From positions 1 through 7,072 of the forward strand of contig CAIXHI010000146.1 of NCBI GenBank assembly GCA_903919215.1: a stretch of 7,072 nt of DNA. The letters are read 5' to 3'. The notes beneath the pieces are model-generated. The model was not told the DNA's origin. It saw only the letters and a program-made list of their open reading frames with translations, and made no database searches. Each line of letters starts with the position of its first letter. The first letter of the stretch is position 1. The stretch comes from an uncultured Acidimicrobiaceae bacterium. GTDB lineage: Bacteria > Actinomycetota > Acidimicrobiia > Acidimicrobiales > Ilumatobacteraceae. Below, in pieces: positions 1 through 4,411 of this stretch. A program made the translations under genes and the position numbers.

Positions 1-1212
1 CAACGGCTCGGTGATCTGGCCGTTCTCGATGAGGTACGCCTCGGTCATACCGAACACGAAGTCTCCCGAGGCCGTGTTCACGCTGCCGCCGCCGAGCTTG
101 GCGACGTACACGCCGCTCTCCGTGGCACGAACGATGTCGTCGGGTTCAGTGCTGCCGTTCAGCACGTACGTGTTCGTCATACGCACCATCGGCAGGTGCT
201 GGTAGCTCTGACGGCGTCCATTCCCGCTGCGCGGCCGACCTTCGTTGCGAGCCCGCAGGTAGTCCCACATGTAGTCGGTGAGCACACCATCCTGGATCAG
301 CACGTTGTACTGGCTGGGATGACCTTCGTCGTCGTAGCCGAAGGCGCCCCACTCGCCGGTCATCGTGCCGTCGTCGACCAGTGTCACCAGCGGCGAGGCA
401 ACCAGTTCGCCCTGCTTGCCGCGATAGACGCTGCCGCCCTTGGCGACAAGGTCGGCCTCGAGCCCGTGACCGCACGCCTCGTGGAACAGCACACCACCAC
501 TGCCCTGTTTGATCACTACCTGCATCGAGCCGCTCGGCGCGGGACGGGCATTCAGTTTGGTGATCGCCATACGAGCCGCATCGCGGGCGAGTTCCTCCAC
601 GTTGACCTCGCGGAACAGTTCGAAGCCCTTGGTGAGCCCGGCCGACTGATACCCGGTCTGCATCCCGCTATCGCCATCCGCGACTGCGGTGATACGGACG
701 AGCGTGCGCACCTGCTCGTCGGTGACGAACACGCCGTCGGTATTGGCCACCAACATGTGTTTGCGGCTGTCGCCATAGGCGGCGCTGACCTGCACGATGG
801 CAGCGCCGGCGCTCCGGGCTGCATCGTCCATGCGCGCCATCAGCGCCACCTTGTCGGCCTTGCGCACGTTGTCGGGGAACTGCTCGATCGGGCTCACCGT
901 GCGCACTGGGCTGCGGGTGAGCGCCACGGTGCGGGCGCCACCACCACCCTGGCTGGCCGCAGCCGCGGCCGCCTCGGCAGCAGCCGCGAGGCCAGTCTCG
1001 GTGAGGTCGGCGGTGTGGGCGAAACCGGTGGTGTCGCCCTTGATGACGCGAATGCCCGCGCCACGGTCGCGGCCACTCGTGACCTGTTCGACACGCCCGT
1101 CGTCGAATGCCACCGAGGTGGAGCGCTTGTCCTCTGCGTACACCTCGGCGAAATCGGCGCCGGTGCGCACCGCCGCGGCCAATACTCGTTCCAACACGTC
1201 CTGGTCGATCAC
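1..1212 (-). CDS. tldD: TldD family zinc metallopeptidase (3' end beyond window)
   Basis: TldD is half of the TldD/TldE(PmbA) cytoplasmic peptidase, which degrades unfolded peptides and matures some modified peptides and antitoxins. The 404 visible codons are open and unbroken. The N-terminal substrate domain starts VIDQDVLERVL and holds TSGRDRGAGIRV near residues 47-58. The zinc motif HEACGHGLE lies at 244-252 (HExxxH, with H244, E245 and H249). The C-terminal family block follows, with SGNGRRQSYQHLP, MTNTYVLNGS and SGDFVFGMTEAYLIENG. The family is usually about 450-480 residues, so about 60 are missing at the window edge, probably including the third zinc ligand (a C-terminal Cys in E. coli TldD). 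The GTG at 1210-1212 is chosen because family members typically begin M-I-D; a TAG lies in frame upstream at 1261-1263 and no better start is seen. There is no Shine-Dalgarno, and a -10-like hexamer sits 7 nt upstream. The partner tldE would be expected just outside the window, but this is not seen. Family assignment is very secure. Confidence 0.96.
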   Translation of the reverse strand, partial: MIDQDVLERVLAAAVRTGADFAEVYAEDKRSTSVAFDDGRVEQVTSGRDRGAGIRVIKGDTTGFAHTADLTETGLAAAAEAAAAAASQGGGGARTVALTRSPVRTVSPIEQFPDNVRKADKVALMARMDDAARSAGAAIVQVSAAYGDSRKHMLVANTDGVFVTDEQVRTLVRITAVADGDSGMQTGYQSAGLTKGFELFREVNVEELARDAARMAITKLNARPAPSGSMQVVIKQGSGGVLFHEACGHGLEADLVAKGGSVYRGKQGELVASPLVTLVDDGTMTGEWGAFGYDDEGHPSQYNVLIQDGVLTDYMWDYLRARNEGRPRSGNGRRQSYQHLPMVRMTNTYVLNGSTEPDDIVRATESGVYVAKLGGGSVNTASGDFVFGMTEAYLIENGQITEPL

Positions 1213-1219
1213 GCGGCGC

Positions 1220-1225
1220 AGCCTA
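1220..1225 (-). promoter_or_regulatory. Putative -10 element of tldD (leaderless)
   Basis: On the minus strand the hexamer TAGGCT fits the actinobacterial TANNNT -10 consensus. It ends exactly 7 nt before the GTG start of tldD, and no purine-rich ribosome binding site lies between them. This spacing would place transcription initiation at the start codon itself. No convincing -35 is seen. The call is inference from pattern and spacing. Confidence 0.5.
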
Positions 1226-1229
1226 CCGA

Positions 1230-1235
1230 TACGCT
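1230..1235 (+). promoter_or_regulatory. Putative -10 element of the thioesterase-lipoprotein operon (leaderless)
   Basis: The plus-strand hexamer TACGCT fits TANNNT and ends 7 nt before the GTG start at 1243, mirroring the arrangement on the opposite strand. Only four bases separate the two hexamers. No Shine-Dalgarno is present before this GTG. A matching -35 is not evident, and the -35 position would fall inside the first codons of tldD. Confidence 0.5.
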
Positions 1236-1242
1236 GCCGAAC

Positions 1243-1620
1243 GTGAGTGCGGAGATCGGTCTACGTGGCCAAGCAACCCTGACCGTCGGCGATGCCGATA
1301 CCGCTGTGGCGATGGGGTCGGGCTCGGTCCTGGTGTTGGCCACCCCGCGGGTGATCGCGCTGTGTGAACAGGCCACGTGCGCTGCACTTGCCGGGCATCT
1401 GGACGAGGGGTCCACCACGGTGGGTATGCGCGTCCAACTCGACCACCTGCAGCCCACCCCCGTGGGCGGCACGGTCACCGCGGAAGCAGTGCTCGACAAG
1501 ATCGAGGGACGACGGCTCACGTTCACGGTCTCCGCATCCGATACCAAAGGGCTGGTGGCTGCAGGAAAGGTCACCCGCGTGATGGTGGAGGTCGAACGAT
1601 TCATGGAGAAGACCAGATGA
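1243..1620 (+). CDS. FlK-like hotdog-fold acyl-CoA thioesterase
   Basis: This 125-residue single-domain protein of the fluoroacetyl-CoA thioesterase-like (FlK) hotdog family hydrolyses an acyl-CoA or related thioester in the cytoplasm; the substrate is unknown. The family signature is clear: VLATPRVIALCEQAT, then STTVGMRVQLDHLQPTPVGG, then the C-terminal strand block EGRRLTFTVSASD. The proposed catalytic residues are T34, E42 and H68. Their spacing (8 and 26) is identical to T42/E50/H76 of Streptomyces cattleya FlK as I recall it. The Phe that gates fluoroacetyl-CoA in FlK (F36) aligns with Ser28, so true fluoroacetyl-CoA specificity is unlikely. The GTG start at 1243 is chosen because the protein then has normal family length and the homologous region begins at once; the frame stays open far upstream only as antisense of tldD. 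The gene overlaps the lipoprotein gene by ATGA, so the two are probably translationally coupled. Confidence 0.9.
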   Translation: MSAEIGLRGQATLTVGDADTAVAMGSGSVLVLATPRVIALCEQATCAALAGHLDEGSTTVGMRVQLDHLQPTPVGGTVTAEAVLDKIEGRRLTFTVSASDTKGLVAAGKVTRVMVEVERFMEKTR

Positions 1621-1964
1621 ACCGCACTGCTCGAGTGATCGCCGTGGCGATCGCCGTGGCTGGCACGCTCATGCTCTCCGGCTGCAAGACCGTCGAGCAA
1701 GGGATCAAGGCGATCTCGCCCACCACCAGCACGGTCGTTGGCCAGACAGCTCCCGCCGGCGGTGGCGACCCGAACGCGAATGCCGTGTCGTGCACGAACG
1801 AACGCCAGGTGTTCCAACTCGCGGTGGACTCGTACACGATGCTCGAGGGCCAGCCGCCCGCCAGCGAGGCGGCGATGGTGCCCGACTATCTGGTGTCCGA
1901 ATCCAAGTTGATGGATCTCGCGGCCGACGGCACCGTCGTCGCCGCCGCCAACAGCGGCTGCTGA
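1617..1964 (+). CDS. Small secreted lipoprotein, function unknown
   Basis: This 115-residue protein has a type II signal peptide: a basic N-terminus (MNRTAR), a hydrophobic core at residues 7-20 and the lipobox LSGC with the lipidated Cys at 23. A Ser/Thr/Gly/Pro-rich linker covers residues 33-58. A compact C-terminal module (59-115) starts CTNERQVFQLAVDSY, continues with PPASEAAMVPDYL and ends in Cys115. Cys59 and Cys115 could form a disulfide outside the membrane. The C...AV..Y......P...E..MVPDYL pattern resembles small pseudopilin-like or extracellular domains common in actinobacteria, but I assign no function. The start is well supported: GGAGAAG at 1605-1611 lies 5 nt upstream, and the ATG overlaps the TGA of the thioesterase gene. 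The stop at 1962-1964 is followed after 3 nt by a repeat hairpin and the convergent nuclease gene. Confidence 0.85.
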   Translation: MNRTARVIAVAIAVAGTLMLSGCKTVEQGIKAISPTTSTVVGQTAPAGGGDPNANAVSCTNERQVFQLAVDSYTMLEGQPPASEAAMVPDYLVSESKLMDLAADGTVVAAANSGC

Positions 1965-1967
1965 CCA

Positions 1968-2013
1968 AAGTCGGCGTTCAGCTCAGACCTGTCCGCGCCT
2001 CACCGCCGACTTG
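1968..2013 (-). repeat. Palindromic repeat copy A; also the 3' end of the nuclease gene and a candidate terminator
   Basis: Arms AAGTCGGCG (1968-1976) and CGCCGACTT (2004-2012) form a perfect 9-bp GC-rich stem. Copy A matches copies B and C over the 46-nt core, with 5 mismatches to B by hand alignment. Read on the minus strand, it encodes QVGGEARTGLS and then TGA at 1978-1980, ending the nuclease gene. It begins 3 nt after the stop of the convergent lipoprotein gene, so it could act as a bidirectional terminator, although neither side has a T-tract. The inner GACCGGTC palindrome of copies B and C is imperfect here (GACCTGTC at 1986-1993). Confidence 0.85.
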
Positions 2014-2934
2014 AGCGCGGCGACGGAGATAGAGGTGACGGATGTCGGCGACCACGCCGGCCAGGTCGGCGACCAGCTTGGTGTTGGTGACCCGTTCGAC
2101 CTCTCCCCCGGCCAGGCGAAGCCGCCGGTCGCGGTCGTTGTCGCGATCGACCGATGTTGACGGGTCGTGCCAGGTGTGGTGGTCGACCTCGACATAGAAG
2201 CCGACCTTCGGGTCGCCCATGTCGGGATGGATGACGACACCATCAAGCAGCGTGACCGGTGGGTGCCGTACGAAGTCGTTGAGCCCGGCACGGTGCAGCG
2301 CGTCGAGCAACACCACTTCGTCGTCCGAGTCGGCCGCAGCACCCTGATACGGCCTCGAGGCCAAGACCCGCAGCGCTCGGCCGCTCCCGGGCCGACCTGG
2401 TGCAGACAGTTGCCTGGATACCTCCGCGAGCGACTCGTATGTGGCCAGGCCCTCGCGGATGATCTGCTCGGCGATCGACCGCAGCGTGAGGTCGCTGACG
2501 TGCTTGGCGAGGTCGAAGTACGTGCGCTCGGGGATCGTCGTCCGTATCCCATCCGGGCGAAGGACGATGTGCTCCGCTGGCAGCAGACGCGACCGATGCA
2601 CTTTCACCCGTGGGCCGACGGGTTTCGTGAGTCGATCAGTAGTCACGTGGATGAAGTCGTTGCCACACCGGCGCAGCCCGTCCAGCGATCCGGCGCTGAA
2701 ACAGCACACCACGAGCGATGCGTCCGCTGCGCAGACTGCGGCACAGCGAGCGTGAAAGTCGAGTGGCGTCGAAGTGAGGTGGTACACCCCCTCGAAGAGG
2801 ATCTCCAGCACGCCCGCTTCCACGAGCACATGGCGGTGCCATCTCGTGATGCCGAGTGTGTCGAGCGCCGAGGTATCGGCGATCCCGTGGTGGTCGTGAA
2901 ACCAACGAGCGAGGACTTGGTCGAATGCGGGCAC
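1978..2934 (-). CDS. wHTH (AbiEi-type N-terminus) and DUF559/Vsr-like nuclease-fold protein
   Basis: This is a 318-residue predicted DNA-binding and nuclease-like protein of a type common in actinobacteria. The N-terminus (about 1-55) has the AbiEi-antitoxin/wHTH pattern: LDTLGITRWHRHVLVEAGVL, then EGVYHL. The middle holds RTTIPERTYFDLAK. The C-terminus looks like a restriction-endonuclease fold related to DUF559/very-short-patch-repair nucleases: E206 in SDDEVV, D238 in HPD, E249-V-D251 followed by W255-H256, and then D..NDRDRRLRLAGGEVERVT. These acidic residues fit a PD-(D/E)xK-type site, but activity is inferred. The final 11 residues (QVGGEARTGLS) come from repeat A. I choose the GTG at 2932-2934 because GGGAGG (2939-2944) precedes it and the wHTH then starts normally. 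An ATG at 3019-3021 inside repeat B would add 29 atypical residues and has no ribosome binding site. No toxin partner is adjacent, so a classical AbiE system is not supported. Confidence 0.8.
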   Translation of the reverse strand: MPAFDQVLARWFHDHHGIADTSALDTLGITRWHRHVLVEAGVLEILFEGVYHLTSTPLDFHARCAAVCAADASLVVCCFSAGSLDGLRRCGNDFIHVTTDRLTKPVGPRVKVHRSRLLPAEHIVLRPDGIRTTIPERTYFDLAKHVSDLTLRSIAEQIIREGLATYESLAEVSRQLSAPGRPGSGRALRVLASRPYQGAAADSDDEVVLLDALHRAGLNDFVRHPPVTLLDGVVIHPDMGDPKVGFYVEVDHHTWHDPSTSVDRDNDRDRRLRLAGGEVERVTNTKLVADLAGVVADIRHLYLRRRAQVGGEARTGLS

Positions 2935-3000
2935 GAGGCCTCCCGAACGGTGATCAGCGGGAAGCCGACGCCACCATATCGACGCCGTCCCCTTCCTCAC

Positions 3001-3053
3001 CCCGCGCAAGTCGGCGTTCATGACAGACCGGTCCGGGCCTCACCGCCGACTTG
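3001..3053 (-). repeat. Palindromic repeat copy B (first unit of 60-bp tandem)
   Basis: Arms CAAGTCGGCG (3007-3016) and CGCCGACTTG (3044-3053) form a perfect 10-bp stem, with an inner 8-bp palindrome GACCGGTC at 3026-3033. It is a direct tandem copy of unit C at exactly 60 bp (20 codons), with two mismatches in 53 positions. On the minus strand it encodes QVGGEARTGLS and TGA (3018-3020), in frame with the transporter but after its stop. A one-base change relative to C creates ATGA here, which gives the alternative ATG of the nuclease gene at 3021. The stretch 2935-3077 between the nuclease and transporter genes holds this copy, most of the linker and the post-stop part of copy C; no other gene is seen. 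Confidence 0.85.
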
Positions 3054-3060
3054 GCCTGAC

Positions 3061-3113
3061 CCCGCGCAAGTTGGCGTTCAGGACAGACCGGTCCGGGCCT
3101 CACCGCCGACTTG
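3061..3113 (-). repeat. Palindromic repeat copy C (second tandem unit); 3' end of the MFS gene
   Basis: Arms CAAGTTGGCG (3067-3076) and CGCCGACTTG (3104-3113) pair with one mismatch (G-U in plus-strand RNA), and the inner palindrome GACCGGTC lies at 3086-3093. On the minus strand it supplies the last 11 residues (QVGGEARTGLS) and the TGA stop (3078-3080) of the MFS transporter. It is in the same orientation as copies A and B. The conserved block begins CCCGCGC in both B and C, which marks the tandem unit boundary. Confidence 0.85.
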
Positions 3114-4391
3114 ATGGGTGGGGAGGGTGGGGTCGGTGGGACGGTTGCCGATCTGCAGCACGCCGATCGCGGCCACCAAACAGGCCACGCCGGCGATGAT
3201 GAACGACAGTTGGTAGCTGCCGGTGCGATCGTGCAGCCAACCTGCACCCCACGCCGCGAGCGCACCGCCCACCTGGTGGCCGGCGAACACCCAGCCGTAC
3301 ACCAGTGGCCCGCGTTCGCGGCCGAAGTGTTGGAGGCACAAGGCGATTGTTGGCGGCACGGTGGCCACCCAGTCGAGGCCGTAGAACATCATGAACCCGA
3401 ACAACCCACCCCCTCCGTTGGCGAGCGCGGGGTCGAGCACGAACAGGCTGAGCCCGCGCAGTAGGTAGTACGCCATCAGCAACTTGCGGGCGTCGATGCG
3501 ATCGGTGAAGTAGCCACTGGCGATCGTGCCGATGATGTCGAACACCCCGACCATCGCCAGGTACCGGCCAGCGGTGAACTCGGTGAGGCCGTGTTCGTGC
3601 GCAGCGCTGATGAAGTGCGTCTGCACGAGACCCGTAGTGCTGAGTCCGCACACGGCGAAGCTGCCCCACAGCAGCCAGAACGTGCCGCTGCGCCAGGCCT
3701 CGCGCAACGCCGACATGGCGTTCGCCACCGGACTGCCCACCAGCGTGACGACCGGTACCGGGTCGTCCTGAGTGAGGCCGTACGCGCGCAGGCCCAGGTC
3801 CTCGGGGCGGTTGCGCAGGAACAGCACCACGATCGGCACCATCGCGATCGTGCCGATCGCCACCGTCGCGCCCACCCATCGCCAACCATGATGCTCTGCC
3901 AGCCACGAGAGCAACGGCAGGAAGATCAGCTGACCGCTGGCACCAGCGGCGCTGAGCACCCCGATCACCACACCGCGACGGGCGACGAACCAGCGGGTAG
4001 CAACCGTGCTCGCAAAGACGGTGGCCATGCAGCCACTGCCGGTACCGACCACGACACCCCACAACAGGAACAGCTGCCACGGTTCCGTCATCTGCGTAGT
4101 GAGCGCCGAGCCGGCGGCGATGATCACCAGCGCGACACCGCTCACCTTGCGCAGCCCGTAACGCTGCTGCAGCGCGGCGGCGAACGGCCCGATGAACCCG
4201 TAGAGCATCACGTTGATGCTGACCGCGAGTCCGACCGTGGCGCGGCTCCAGCCGAACTCCGCCCGCAGCGGGTCGATGAGCACACTGGGTGCGCTGCGCG
4301 TGCCCGCGGCGCCCATCAGGACGACGAACGCCGCTCCGAAAACGATCCAGTGATAGCTGAGCCGTTTTCGGCGGGTGACGGCGCGGCCCAT
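3078..4391 (-). CDS. MFS transporter (monocarboxylate/oxalate-formate antiporter-like)
   Basis: This 437-residue inner-membrane transporter has about 12 hydrophobic segments, the normal MFS size. The first lies at about residues 14-33 after a basic N-terminus (RAVTRRKR). EFGWSRATVGLAVSINVMLYG, QRYGLRK and TRWFVARRGVVIGVLSAAGASG are typical of monocarboxylate/OFA-like members. A hydrophilic central loop carries RNRPEDLGLRAYG, and the second half holds DRIDARK and the HDRTGSYQLSF loop before the last helix. The substrate cannot be read from sequence; a small carboxylate is a guess from family and neighbour. The ATG start at 4389-4391 is preceded by AGGAAGGG (4399-4406) with 7-nt spacing. It lies 20 bp downstream of the ThDP enzyme gene on the same strand, so co-transcription is likely. 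The cytoplasmic C-terminus after GNRPTDPTLPTH is the repeat-encoded tail QVGGEARTGLS. Confidence 0.92.
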   Translation of the reverse strand: MGRAVTRRKRLSYHWIVFGAAFVVLMGAAGTRSAPSVLIDPLRAEFGWSRATVGLAVSINVMLYGFIGPFAAALQQRYGLRKVSGVALVIIAAGSALTTQMTEPWQLFLLWGVVVGTGSGCMATVFASTVATRWFVARRGVVIGVLSAAGASGQLIFLPLLSWLAEHHGWRWVGATVAIGTIAMVPIVVLFLRNRPEDLGLRAYGLTQDDPVPVVTLVGSPVANAMSALREAWRSGTFWLLWGSFAVCGLSTTGLVQTHFISAAHEHGLTEFTAGRYLAMVGVFDIIGTIASGYFTDRIDARKLLMAYYLLRGLSLFVLDPALANGGGGLFGFMMFYGLDWVATVPPTIALCLQHFGRERGPLVYGWVFAGHQVGGALAAWGAGWLHDRTGSYQLSFIIAGVACLVAAIGVLQIGNRPTDPTLPTHQVGGEARTGLS

Positions 4392-4398
4392 GGGCTAA

Positions 4399-4406
4399 CC
4401 CTTCCT
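4399..4406 (-). promoter_or_regulatory. Strong ribosome binding site of the MFS gene
   Basis: AGGAAGGG on the minus strand lies 7 nt before the ATG at 4391, within the 20-bp gap after the ThDP enzyme stop. It fixes the transporter start and shows independent initiation inside the operon. The other starts in this window have weaker or no such sites. Confidence 0.8.
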
Positions 4407-4411
4407 GTCCG

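Noticed and set aside
466..483. Cys inside the HExxxH motif of TldD as an anomaly
   Set aside because: HEACGH is a common natural form of the TldD zinc motif.
196..1242. Long plus-strand open frame upstream of, and in frame with, the thioesterase gene
   Set aside because: It is antisense to tldD, whose protein sequence is unambiguous. The translation has no family features and reflects high-GC codon bias; the thioesterase homology begins at the GTG at 1243.
1978..2934. AbiE toxin-antitoxin system
   Set aside because: Only the wHTH resembles AbiEi. There is no adjacent AbiEii nucleotidyltransferase, and the C-terminus is nuclease-like instead.
1968..3113. CRISPR array
   Set aside because: There are only three copies, with two adjacent and no equal-length unique spacers. 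The units carry coding sequence and stop codons, and no cas genes are present.
2167..3114. 315-codon plus-strand frame opposite the nuclease gene, ending in repeated VRASPPT segments
   Set aside because: The repeated peptide is only the plus-strand reading of the DNA repeats, and the rest shows no recognisable domain. The minus-strand frame has clear wHTH and nuclease motifs.
2954..3265. Minus-strand 103-codon frame with two KSAVRPGPVC-like repeats
   Set aside because: It overlaps the 3' end of the transporter gene in another frame and simply reads the 60-bp tandem repeat; no start signal or homology is seen.
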